Shown: one piece after another, positions 32,560 through 40,051 of the stretch
Position numbering within the stretch: the stretch's first letter is position 1
Layout: the number at the start of each line of letters is the position of its first letter
From: a virus
DNA: 43,926 nt
Strand: one strand, 5' to 3'
IMG/VR virus record: IMGVR_UViG_3300009285_001324
Span: 1 to 43,926 of that record
Translations under genes and position numbers: made by a program
Notes under the pieces: model-generated
Told to the model about the DNA's origin: nothing
The model's database searches: none
What the model saw: the letters and a program-made list of their open reading frames with translations, nothing else

Positions 32560-33993
32560 ATGGCGTATTCTATAACGATAGCTGGGGTCGATAGAACGGA
32601 CGATGTGATCGCCTCCACGGTGGTTGTTGAGGATGCAATAAACGATAAGGCCAATACTTGCTCATTCGCCCTAATTGACCGTGGAAGTGATGGCGCACCA
32701 GCGACAGATGATGAGATTGTGGTTACTCTAGCGAGCGGGACTAAGTTATTCGGAGGGTACATAATCAATATAAAACTACAGAAGTCCAGTAGTGGGGTAG
32801 TCCAGTACAAAATAAGCTGTATCGACTATACTTATATTTTGGATCGCAATTTGGCACATATTTCATATTCAAGTCAGACAGACGCGGCGATAATAACTGA
32901 TTTGGTAGGCAGATATTGTTCAGGTCTGGGAGTAACAACCACGAATGTTCTGGCTGGTGTAACTATAGATTCAATCAAATTTAATTATCTTCAATTGAGT
33001 CAGGTTTTAAGGAAAATAACCGAACTTACCGGTAGGAATTGGTATATAGACTACGACAAAGATATTCACTATTTCCCCCTCACCACTAGCGTGACCCCAT
33101 TTAATATTGACAGTACGACGAATACCTACTCCGACCTACAAATAAGCAAAGACACCTCACAGCTAAAAAATCGGGTATACGTTCGTGGAGGCACGAAACT
33201 GTCAGATGCGACCACCTACTCGGTCAAGGGCGATGGCGCGGCTAGACAGTTTCCCTTACCAGACAAACCTCACGGGGTAACAATAACAGTAAATGCAGTA
33301 TCAAAAACCCTCGGGGTCAAGAATATAGATTTAAGCGGATTTGATTTTTATCTGAACTTTCAGGAGAAATACATCGAGCAGGATTCCGGGGGAGCAGTTC
33401 TAACGACTTCCGATACCCTAGCGGTGAATTATACCTACGATATTCCTATTTTGGTCGCGATTGAGGATACGGCGAGTATTTTAGCCAACGGAATCAAAGA
33501 GTTTGCTATTTTCGACAAAGCTATTGATACCACACAAGCCGCCCGAGACCGCGCCAGCGCGGAATTAACAGATTATGCCAATGATATTATCGAGGGGAGT
33601 TTCTTGACCCATGAAACGGGATTTAGATCGGGGCAATATATAAATATCAATTTGAGTGAATATGGAGTAAATGACAACTACATTGTACAAAAAGTAGTTG
33701 CAAGATCATTCGGGGCTGGGAATTTCACCTATCTCGTGTCAATCGCCAGCAGTAAGACGTTGGGAATAATTAAATTCTTGGTCCAACTTCTCGAAGCCAA
33801 CAAGAATCTGATCGAGCTTGATGATGATGAGGTGGTAGATGAGTTATTTCAGATTTCAGACAACCTTATTAGTGATAGCCTCGAAGATTCACTCATAATT
33901 GATAGCACTGGGCCTTATTTCACCTGGTGTACCGACAGCACCGACGCCTCGCCGATTACAAGGGCGAGATGGGATTTATTTCAATGGGGATAG
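32560..33993 (+). CDS. Tail tip / baseplate hub protein (Tal or gp27-like)
   Basis: 477 residues. Beta-rich with YSITIAGVDRTDDVIASTVVVEDAINDKANTCSFALIDR, IDSIKFNYLQLSQVLRKITELTGRNWYIDYDKDIHYFP and RDRASAELTDYANDIIEG, patterns of hub proteins that begin the tail tip. C-terminal helical and acidic end (LIELDDDEVVDELF). It should bind the tube and hold the fibre and collar proteins that follow. Confidence 0.75.
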   Translation: MAYSITIAGVDRTDDVIASTVVVEDAINDKANTCSFALIDRGSDGAPATDDEIVVTLASGTKLFGGYIINIKLQKSSSGVVQYKISCIDYTYILDRNLAHISYSSQTDAAIITDLVGRYCSGLGVTTTNVLAGVTIDSIKFNYLQLSQVLRKITELTGRNWYIDYDKDIHYFPLTTSVTPFNIDSTTNTYSDLQISKDTSQLKNRVYVRGGTKLSDATTYSVKGDGAARQFPLPDKPHGVTITVNAVSKTLGVKNIDLSGFDFYLNFQEKYIEQDSGGAVLTTSDTLAVNYTYDIPILVAIEDTASILANGIKEFAIFDKAIDTTQAARDRASAELTDYANDIIEGSFLTHETGFRSGQYININLSEYGVNDNYIVQKVVARSFGAGNFTYLVSIASSKTLGIIKFLVQLLEANKNLIELDDDEVVDELFQISDNLISDSLEDSLIIDSTGPYFTWCTDSTDASPITRARWDLFQWG

Positions 33994-33997
33994 CAAA

Positions 33998-34480
33998 ATG
34001 TATAATAAAACCATGAAACTTGACGATTATTTTCAAACTAAGGGCCAATGTTTAATTGTGATCCAGGACGCGAGAACGGGAAAAATAAGATCAAAAGATA
34101 GGATAATAAATACTTTCTGCACAGTTGGGAAAAACGCCATTGCCGACCACCTAAAAGGAACCACGGCTAATAATAAAGGAATCATTACCTATTGCGCCTT
34201 GGGGACCAATAGTACAGCCCCGACCGTCGCCGATACCACTTTAGGAACGGAGCTTTTTAGGAAGTTGGTCAGTGTGAGGAGCGTAAGCGCCAAGATAGCC
34301 ACATTTCAGACGTTTTTCACTACCTCCGAGGGTAATGGAACCTTGCGCGAAGCTGGCCTGTTTGGCGATGATGCTAGTAGCACCGCCAATAGTGGCACCC
34401 TATACTCAAAATTAGCAATTAACAGAACTAAAACCTCTAGCGATACCCTCACGCTAACTTGGACTATCACGATAGGGTAA
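33998..34480 (+). CDS. Tail structural protein
   Basis: 160 residues from the ATG at 33998 (an alternative ATG is at 34013). Beta-sandwich-like sequence with ITYCALGTNSTAPTVADTTLGTELFRKLV, FQTFFTTSEGNGTLREAGLFG and LTLTWTITIG, a pattern shared by many phage tail or fibre-associated proteins. Position after the hub supports a role at the tail tip. Confidence 0.65.
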   Translation: MYNKTMKLDDYFQTKGQCLIVIQDARTGKIRSKDRIINTFCTVGKNAIADHLKGTTANNKGIITYCALGTNSTAPTVADTTLGTELFRKLVSVRSVSAKIATFQTFFTTSEGNGTLREAGLFGDDASSTANSGTLYSKLAINRTKTSSDTLTLTWTITIG

Positions 34481-34489
34481 AATGAAAAT

Positions 34490-34699
34490 ATGGCAAAACT
34501 ATTAAGGATTAAATTGTTTCAATCAAGCGACGATCTGCAAATGCTAGAAAATGAAGTAAACGCATATTTGGCTGATAATCAACTCTTGACCGAGGATTTT
34601 ATTGATATTAAATACTCCATGATTGTTTGTGGTTCAGCCCCATCAAATTCTATCCAACATTATTGTATTGTTGTTGTTTATAGAAAGGAGTTGGTATAA
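34490..34699 (+). CDS. Cse60-like small protein
   Basis: 69 residues. RIKLFQSSDDLQMLENEVNAYL..NQ and IDIKYSMIVC....IQHYCIVVVYRK follow the pattern of the sporulation Cse60 / DUF2758-like family, small proteins also found in phage tail regions. TAAAAT lies six bases before the ATG, another leaderless-like start. Function unknown. Confidence 0.55.
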   Translation: MAKLLRIKLFQSSDDLQMLENEVNAYLADNQLLTEDFIDIKYSMIVCGSAPSNSIQHYCIVVVYRKELV

Positions 34700-35107
34700 A
34701 TGGCAGATAGCACCGCCGCAGTAGCCGGGACAAATGCTACCGCCACCGAGTTCAACAATCTACGCAAAGACGTGGTTTTGGGTCAAGCGGTCATGGGAAC
34801 TGAAACTTACGGAGCCTCAATCGCAATTGACTGGTCAGACTTAACCAAAGGAAAAGTCCGCACGATCACTCTAGCTGGGAATCCTACAATTACCTTCAGC
34901 AATCCAGCAGTCGGACAGGCCATACTAATTCGTCTGATTCAGGACGCCACTGGAAGCAGGACGATAACATGGCCGACGATTAAATGGCCCGGCGGATCGG
35001 CCCCGACGCTCACCACCACAGCATCTAAGATCGACTCATTTCTTATTGTCTGCACTGCCGCCTCAACATTCGATGGTTATCATGCCGGATTCGGCTTGAG
35101 TAGTTAA
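34700..35107 (+). CDS. Fibre-associated beta domain protein
   Basis: 135 residues, AAAGGAG ribosome binding site. Ala/Thr-rich beta sequence: KVRTITLAGNPTITFSNPAVGQAILIRLIQDATGSRTITWP and FLIVCTAASTFDGYHAGFG. This domain type is common at the ends of phage fibre and tip proteins. Virion component by context. Confidence 0.65.
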   Translation: MADSTAAVAGTNATATEFNNLRKDVVLGQAVMGTETYGASIAIDWSDLTKGKVRTITLAGNPTITFSNPAVGQAILIRLIQDATGSRTITWPTIKWPGGSAPTLTTTASKIDSFLIVCTAASTFDGYHAGFGLSS

Positions 35108-35111
35108 AAAT

Positions 35112-36398
35112 ATGATCGCCCCCAATATCATAATAATATGGCCAAGTACAAACGCCTCTATCCCGTCTGGATTCACCCGCGAAACCACTCTTGATTCAAA
35201 ATTCACCAGAGGGACGGCCGCCTCGACTGATCCAAATACCACGGGAGGGGCGACTACACATACTCACACCTCCTCGGCCCATAGCCACACAATGTCAAGC
35301 CATACTCACCTTATTTTTCTCCATCAGGCCGGTGGAAATGACAACAATTCAGACTCAGATGGATCGGAAAGTTTTAGTATCGACCACTATCACAGCGTGA
35401 ATATCGCCGGGGTAACCAATGGGGGTCTAAGTTCAGTTACCTCTACTTACGCTTCCGTATCAAACAATCCTCCTTACTACGAAGTTATTTTTATTAAGGC
35501 ATCTGGATATTCATTTATCCCTAATGGATCAATCATCATGGAATCAGATACGACTATTCCGACAGGGTTTGCTAATTGTGACGGCACGGGGGGAACACCG
35601 GATTTGCGGAATAAATATCTACTGGGGGCAGGAACGGGGGCAGACTCGGGGACCACAGGAGGATCGCTTACGAATATCCACGATTTAACTCACACCCACA
35701 CCGAAACAGCCCACGGGCACTCACAAGCGGTCGCTGGGGGAGCGTCAGCGGCGGGAGGATCAAGAGGCCAGTCTGGCAATACCTACGTCCATCAGGGCCA
35801 CACCCATAACGCCATCCTGAATGACGCAACGGCTGGAAGTATCGGATCGGTCAGTCTTACCACCGCGGAAACCGTGGAGCCTGCCTATAAGAAGTTATTG
35901 GCTATAGAGAATACATCCGGCGCGGCCCTACTCCCCGTTAAGGGGATGGTGGCAATGTGGCTAGGAACTCTTGCCACGATCCCAGCAGGCTGGTTTTTAT
36001 GTGACGGCACTAAGGGCACGCCGGACATGCGTGAAAAGTTCATCAAATGTGCTCTAACAACTGGCGAAATTGGAAATATTGGCGGAAGCACAACCCACAC
36101 CCACGCTTCTCAAGGCCACACCCACACTGGCGGATCTCATACTCATACGCCAACGACGAATGATCTGACTCACCCGCAGGGGGAGGATAGGACTGTCGGC
36201 GGAGTTGGTGGCTCCCGTGCCATTAATAAAGGTGACAACAGTCATGGTCAAATCGACTCGGTTGATAATGGGACGGCCTCATGGAATTCTTCAAATACAA
36301 CTGGCGATAGTTCAAACAATGAGCCCCTTTATACCACGGTGGCCTATATCCAATTCCAATATTCCGTCGGCGGTGCGGCGTTATTCGCATTGGCATAA
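35112..36398 (+). CDS. Histidine-rich tail collar / fibre tip protein
   Basis: 428 residues with three related modules. Modules 2 and 3 contain P.GF/WxxCDGTxGTPDLRNKY, the tail collar signature, and each module has dense His stretches: THTHTSSAHSHTMSSHTH, HDLTHTHTETAHGH with HQGHTHN, and THTHASQGHTHTGGSHTH. Alternating H-x-H strands in T4 gp37 and similar proteins bind iron along a trimeric needle. It probably forms a metal-bound adhesin or collar at the tail tip. Confidence 0.75.
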   Translation: MIAPNIIIIWPSTNASIPSGFTRETTLDSKFTRGTAASTDPNTTGGATTHTHTSSAHSHTMSSHTHLIFLHQAGGNDNNSDSDGSESFSIDHYHSVNIAGVTNGGLSSVTSTYASVSNNPPYYEVIFIKASGYSFIPNGSIIMESDTTIPTGFANCDGTGGTPDLRNKYLLGAGTGADSGTTGGSLTNIHDLTHTHTETAHGHSQAVAGGASAAGGSRGQSGNTYVHQGHTHNAILNDATAGSIGSVSLTTAETVEPAYKKLLAIENTSGAALLPVKGMVAMWLGTLATIPAGWFLCDGTKGTPDMREKFIKCALTTGEIGNIGGSTTHTHASQGHTHTGGSHTHTPTTNDLTHPQGEDRTVGGVGGSRAINKGDNSHGQIDSVDNGTASWNSSNTTGDSSNNEPLYTTVAYIQFQYSVGGAALFALA

Positions 36399-36419
36399 TT
36401 AATTGATATACTAGAATTT

Positions 36420-36497
36420 ATGAGAATCACCCTGCCAACAGTTTATAGCCAGTGGGATATATATTATAATAGGGTATATGAAAGTGATATGTCCTAA
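36420..36497 (+). pseudogene. Detached N-terminus of the lysin gene
   Basis: The ATG at 36420 opens a 25-codon frame whose first 13 residues (MRITLPTVYSQWD) match the start of the lysin at 37004 (MKINLPTIFSQYD). After that the frame runs into the HNH gene and stops at 36497. TATACT at 36407-36412 lies seven bases before its ATG. It looks like the original lysin start left behind by insertion of the HNH gene. Confidence 0.6.
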
Positions 36498-37014
36498 ATG
36501 TAATTGCCAATTTGAAGCTAAGAAAAAAAGAGCTCAGCCTAAAAAAATAATCTGCTTAATTTGTAAAAAAGAGGTTTTTAGAAAACATGAAAAAGCAAAA
36601 TACTGTTCTAACAAATGCAAAAGTATTGCTTCAAGTAATAGAAAATATAGGGTAATTAAAGTTTGTAAACAATGTAAAAAACAATTTGAGTTAATTGGCA
36701 AAGGGAGAAAAGAAAGTCAAAAAAGACAGTTTTGCTCACAAATTTGTTGGTATAATTACAAAAGAATAGAGAAAAAAAGAAACAATGGATATATTCAAAT
36801 TTATGTTGGTAAAGATTATCCCGGAGCGAAAAAGAATGGTAGGATGTGGGAACATAGATTTATAATGCAAAAACACATCGGTAGAATAATAGAAAGATCA
36901 GAAGTTGTACATCATAAAAATGGCATTAAAACAGATAACAGAATTGAAAACTTAGAATTAGTTACCCCACAATTAAATACAGCATATGCTTTATTAAAAT
37001 CAAATGAAAATTAA
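36478..37014 (+). CDS. HNH homing endonuclease with multiple zinc fingers
   Basis: 178 residues, AT- and Lys-rich compared with neighbours. Three Cys-based fingers: CPKCNCQF (5-12), CLICKKEV...KYCSNKCKS and CKQCKKQF...QFCSQICW. Then an HNH_3-type nuclease: RMWEHRFIMQKHIGR, EVVHHKNGIKTDNRIENLELVT. TATAAT at 36465-36470 is seven bases upstream. It sits at the start of the lysin gene, overlapping its new start by 11 bases, and clearly invaded that gene. Confidence 0.85.
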   Translation: MKVICPKCNCQFEAKKKRAQPKKIICLICKKEVFRKHEKAKYCSNKCKSIASSNRKYRVIKVCKQCKKQFELIGKGRKESQKRQFCSQICWYNYKRIEKKRNNGYIQIYVGKDYPGAKKNGRMWEHRFIMQKHIGRIIERSEVVHHKNGIKTDNRIENLELVTPQLNTAYALLKSNEN

Positions 37015-38065
37015 CCTTCCTACTATATTTTCACAATATGACAGCCGTTGGGCGCAGATTTTACTTGGAAATAATACTGCGGCGAGTTTCAATATTTATA
37101 ATTATGGCTGTTTAATTACCTGTCTTGCCATGGCCTGCAAGTATTACGGCAAAGAAGAAACCCCGGCAACAATCAATGAAAAATTAAGGGGAGCAAAAGG
37201 ATTCGTCAGCGGCGGACTTTATGTTTGGGGAAGTATCTCTAAAATTTACACTGACATCATCGAGTCCCGGGTCCAAACTCCGTCGGCATTAACAGATGCA
37301 CAAATTGGTGAAATCAAAACGGCCATCGATGCCGGATTCCCGGTGATGATTCATCTGGACTATAATCCCCGAACGGTCGAGAACGATATGCATTTTGTCT
37401 TGGTTGTTGATTATGATCCGACTGATGAAAATAATTTTACTATCGCCGATCCATTGGGGGGCAAAGTCCATAGCCTAAAGGATTATTTGGGCTGGTTTAG
37501 ACCATCAGTCAGAAAAACAATCGAGCAATATATTATCATCAAAGGCAAAAAACCCAAGGTCGATGCTTCAATGATTTCCATTTCTAAAGAGAGTTATGAC
37601 CTATATACTCGGAATCACGATCAATGGCACAAGTTGGTCCATTATTTGAAGCCAGATGCCGACCCCAACGGCACCCTCTTCGAGGATGTTCAGACGGTCA
37701 TTGCAGGTATAAAAAGTCGTCAAACCGATCTCGAAAATCAACTAAAACAGGCTATTGAGAAAGGAAAAATCACCGAGCAGGAAGTTGCCAACCAAAAGGA
37801 TAAATTAGCAAACATGGAGGCCGAGTGCCAGAGGGAACTAAAACAGGCAAAAGACGAATATGTAGCCTTGAAAGCGACGGTACCCGACACTGAAAAATTA
37901 AGGGGGTCATATGAGGGTAGGATTTCAGAGCTTGAGGGTCAATTGAGGGAGGCTCAAAAACAGATTGGATTGAGAGATTTGGAGATTTCCCGACTCACCG
38001 GCGAGGCCGAGGTAGTTAGCTGGATCACCAAACTGCTACAATGGATTAAAGATAGACTCAAATAA
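37004..38065 (+). CDS. C39-like cysteine peptidase endolysin with coiled-coil tail
   Basis: 353 residues. Peptidase_C39-like papain fold at about 1-175: Cys36 (NYGCLITCLAMAC), His130 (DMHFVLVVDYD) and Asp149 (TIADP) form the triad. Then a long coiled coil at about 230-340 and an amphipathic basic end (SWITKLLQWIKDRLK). Probably cuts wall peptides for lysis; the holin-like genes follow. The start is coupled to the HNH gene end and duplicates the original N-terminus found at 36420. Confidence 0.78.
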   Translation: MKINLPTIFSQYDSRWAQILLGNNTAASFNIYNYGCLITCLAMACKYYGKEETPATINEKLRGAKGFVSGGLYVWGSISKIYTDIIESRVQTPSALTDAQIGEIKTAIDAGFPVMIHLDYNPRTVENDMHFVLVVDYDPTDENNFTIADPLGGKVHSLKDYLGWFRPSVRKTIEQYIIIKGKKPKVDASMISISKESYDLYTRNHDQWHKLVHYLKPDADPNGTLFEDVQTVIAGIKSRQTDLENQLKQAIEKGKITEQEVANQKDKLANMEAECQRELKQAKDEYVALKATVPDTEKLRGSYEGRISELEGQLREAQKQIGLRDLEISRLTGEAEVVSWITKLLQWIKDRLK

Positions 38066-38370
38066 TGCAAAATGCACGAAAAAACATTTATTCAGATATT
38101 TATGAAATGTCACAAAAGGGTGAATTAACATTATCGTCGATAATAACCAAGACAGAGTTGGGTTTTTGGTTTCCCCTCATTGGTCTGGGGGTCACTATCG
38201 CCCTAACATTCTCGAGTCTATCTGGGAGACTAGATTTGATAAATCAAAAACTAGATATTGTCGCCGAACAGCAAAAAGAGTTAATTGTGAAATACGCATC
38301 GGTTGAAAATCGTTATGGAACTATGGCCCTGAAACTCCAAAGAATTGAAACGGTTATGGAACTAAAATAG
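38065..38370 (+). CDS. Membrane protein with coiled coil (lysis-associated)
   Basis: 101 residues overlapping the lysin stop by one base. One membrane helix at about 32-51 (FWFPLIGLGVTIALTFSSL) followed by a coiled coil (LDLINQKLDIVAEQQKEL). This resembles haemolysin-XhlA or i-spanin-like lysis proteins. It probably assists the holin. Confidence 0.65.
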   Translation: MQNARKNIYSDIYEMSQKGELTLSSIITKTELGFWFPLIGLGVTIALTFSSLSGRLDLINQKLDIVAEQQKELIVKYASVENRYGTMALKLQRIETVMELK

Positions 38371-38389
38371 AAAGGTGGTGAGGATATAA

Positions 38390-38665
38390 ATGGACCCAAA
38401 GATATTTGAATTACTTGCGGGAGCAATTATGCCCCCGGTAATTGATTTGATAAACAGCAAAATCGCCCATCCTACGGTGCGATATTTTATAAGTATTAGT
38501 ATTTGTTTGGTTTTGGGAGCGATATTTAATCTCGGCAAACTCAACCCCGGCGATATTCTAGCCAGCGGAGCCATTATTTTCGCCGCCGCCCAGACAGTCT
38601 ATAAGACTTATTGGTCAGGATCAAACGCCAGAGCTAAGGTGTTCGGAGAGCAAATCAGGAAATAA
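38390..38665 (+). CDS. Holin-like protein
   Basis: 91 residues, GAAAGGTGGTGAGG ribosome binding site. Hydrophobic segments at about 30-47 (VRYFISISICLVLGAIF) and 55-70 (GDILASGAIIFAAAQTVY), basic C-terminus. Size, topology and place after the lysin support a holin that opens the membrane. Confidence 0.7.
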   Translation: MDPKIFELLAGAIMPPVIDLINSKIAHPTVRYFISISICLVLGAIFNLGKLNPGDILASGAIIFAAAQTVYKTYWSGSNARAKVFGEQIRK

Positions 38666-38833
38666 ACAAAACCCGGGCCAATCTCAAATCGTAGTTATTT
38701 AGTCGGCACCGGGTGTATTTGGAGAAATACAATATCAGACTACATCATTCTGGCAATTGTGTCAAATGAGTGCTAAAGATTGACCTACTTTGATGTATTG
38801 ACAGGCGACCGTCTCAATATGATAAATTGGATA

Positions 38834-38862
38834 TTGTAATCATTTAGATTGCCGTCTATAAT
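38834..38862 (+). promoter_or_regulatory. Promoter in the post-lysis gap
   Basis: TTGTAA at 38834-38839, a 17-base spacer and TATAAT at 38857-38862; the start would be near 38869. A second -35-like TTGACA lies at 38798-38803, with GATAAA 17 bases on, and could drive a longer leader. In the rest of the gap (38666-38797) I see only a hairpin ACCCGG/CCGGGT (38671-38676/38709-38714) without a T run. Confidence 0.5.
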
Positions 38863-38940
38863 CTGGTTCAGCAATAGCTATTTTTCGCTTGGGCTGGCTA
38901 CGCTGAACCAGCACAGCCCGGACGAAAGGTAGCTTTTTTT
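38863..38940 (+). promoter_or_regulatory. Attenuator-like RNA: pseudoknot plus terminator
   Basis: Stem B pairs 38876-38887 with 38923-38934 (12 bp, two G-U) and is followed by seven T residues, a good terminator. Stem C (38891-38896/38914-38919) extends it. The loop of C, 38902-38911, is a perfect 10-bp complement of 38863-38872 (stem A), which crosses B as a pseudoknot or competing anti-terminator. The B arm contains the only ribosome-binding-like site (AAAGG, 38925-38929) for the GTG start at 38941. It could switch both transcription and translation of that gene. Confidence 0.6.
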
Positions 38941-39135
38941 GTGAAGACACATATAAAGTTCGACGATAATAAATTTCAATACAAGAAGAGGTGTGATTGT
39001 GGCGGTTTTATTTGCGTTGAGGTCGACAACACAACCCCAGTGCCGGAATTTTACGGTATATGTACACGATGTAAAAAGAAACAGGAGTTTTTGGAGCTGA
39101 TACCCATTACTGGACCAACCAAGAAAGATGACTGA
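38941..39135 (+). CDS. Small zinc-ribbon protein with GTG start
   Basis: 64 residues beginning at the GTG directly after the T run of the attenuator. CDCGGFICVEV and CTRCKKKQEFLEL give a zinc-ribbon pattern. If the leader is a regulator, this is its target. Function unknown. Confidence 0.55.
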   Translation: MKTHIKFDDNKFQYKKRCDCGGFICVEVDNTTPVPEFYGICTRCKKKQEFLELIPITGPTKKDD

Positions 39136-39140
39136 TTTAG

Positions 39141-39349
39141 CAGACGGCGTGAGCGCCGGTATTTTCCGATGTAAATCGGTTTGCGAACAAAAATACACTA
39201 CTCACGCCCTAAAGCGAAGCGACAGCGTACGGCATAAATATATATAGAGGACAAGTGGAAACACAACCAATATATATGCCGGGGCAAGAGCAAAGCGGAG
39301 GGGGAATGGCTGGGAAAACTCTTTGATCCCGGAGGGGAACAAAAGAGTT
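39141..39349 (+). ncRNA. Second structured RNA candidate
   Basis: The 238 bases between 39136 and 39373 hold no gene but several stems. GGCGTGAG (39146-39153) pairs perfectly with CTCACGCC (39201-39208) around the hairpin CCGAT-GTAA-ATCGG (39166-39179); a local alternative is CGGCG-TGAG-CGCCG (39145-39158). CGGCATA (39230-39236) pairs with TATGCCG (39275-39281), extended by AT pairs. AACTCTTTG (39317-39325) pairs with CAAAAGAGTT (39340-39349, one bulge) around TCCC/GGGA. GNRA-type loops and nested stems suggest a folded RNA; class unknown. Confidence 0.5.
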
Positions 39350-39373
39350 GGTTAAACGTGACCAAACGACAAA

Positions 39374-39601
39374 ATGGCCTGTAGATATTGCGACAAACCT
39401 ATAAATAATGACCTATATTTTTGTAATGATATTTGCCGGGAGAAATATGGCCTGAAACACTATGGCCCTGCCACCAAACAGATCATGGGGGTCACCAAGG
39501 CATATCTGCGCGCCAAAATTGGGGCCATGAAGCAAAGAGCCATTGGGATGCAACGAACGGACGGCGCAAGCATACAGGAAGCAATGGATGTATTCAGATA
39601 A
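39374..39601 (+). CDS. Small FCS-type zinc-finger protein
   Basis: 75 residues. CRYCDKPI and YFCNDICREKYG form an FCS-like finger; the C-terminal half is a basic helix (AYLRAKIGAMKQRAIGM). Probably nucleic-acid binding. It opens the right-hand run of small genes. Confidence 0.58.
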   Translation: MACRYCDKPINNDLYFCNDICREKYGLKHYGPATKQIMGVTKAYLRAKIGAMKQRAIGMQRTDGASIQEAMDVFR

Positions 39602-39653
39602 TGACCTGACGAATACAACACCGTGAAAATCAAGCTGGTCCTAAAACTGCCAC

Positions 39654-39683
39654 TTGACAATCATAATACAGATACTCTATATT
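39654..39683 (+). promoter_or_regulatory. Promoter, third copy of the TTGACAATC element
   Basis: TTGACA at 39654-39659, an 18-base spacer and TATATT at 39678-39683, then CAAATT and the ATG at 39690. The first 18 bases are identical to those at 5405 and the last nine (CAAATTATG) to those of both other copies. It would start the small-gene run. Confidence 0.65.
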
Positions 39684-39689
39684 CAAATT

Positions 39690-39854
39690 ATGATTGGCGC
39701 ACTAATCGGAATCTACTATAAAACAAGAGAAAGCGCAGTCGAGGCTTTTGATAAAATGTCAGACTGGAAAAAGAAAAATCACAACATTATTGAATTTGAA
39801 AACGCCTATTTAATAGTTAGCAACGAGCAGATTAAAACGCTCAAAAACAAATGA
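39690..39854 (+). CDS. Hypothetical small protein
   Basis: 54 residues from the ATG at 39690, six bases after the -10 box, so apparently leaderless. Short hydrophobic start (MIGALIGIYYK), then a charged helix and NAYLIVSNEQIKTLKNK. Overlaps the next start by 4 bases. Not recognised. Confidence 0.5.
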   Translation: MIGALIGIYYKTRESAVEAFDKMSDWKKKNHNIIEFENAYLIVSNEQIKTLKNK

Positions 39855-40051
39855 CCACAATAACTGATTACGCCCGCGACCTAGTACTGGAAACACAAAA
39901 GAGGTTGATCGATAAAAATGAGAAACTTGACAAAGATAGAATTGACATACCAGATATATATAAATTCAACGCAGAGCCTCTTACCGATGAGGAAATTAAA
40001 GACCTGACCCTTGATTTCATTGAAATTATCAAAAATAGAATAATTGGATAA
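39851..40051 (+). CDS. Hypothetical small protein
   Basis: 66 residues, ATGA overlap with the previous gene, next ATG directly after its stop. Charged, helical (ITDYARDLVLETQKRLIDKNEKLDKDR; LTLDFIEIIKNRI). No motif. Confidence 0.5.
   Translation: MTTITDYARDLVLETQKRLIDKNEKLDKDRIDIPDIYKFNAEPLTDEEIKDLTLDFIEIIKNRIIG

Noticed and set aside
36498-37003. Lysin gene split by an intron containing the HNH gene
   Set aside because: The downstream part starts again with its own copy of the N-terminus, so splicing would duplicate that segment; a simple insertion with a replaced start fits better.
38671-38714. Hairpin after the holin-like gene as a terminator
   Set aside because: Only six continuous base pairs with a long loop and no T run; transcription may well continue to the stronger terminator at 38876-38940.
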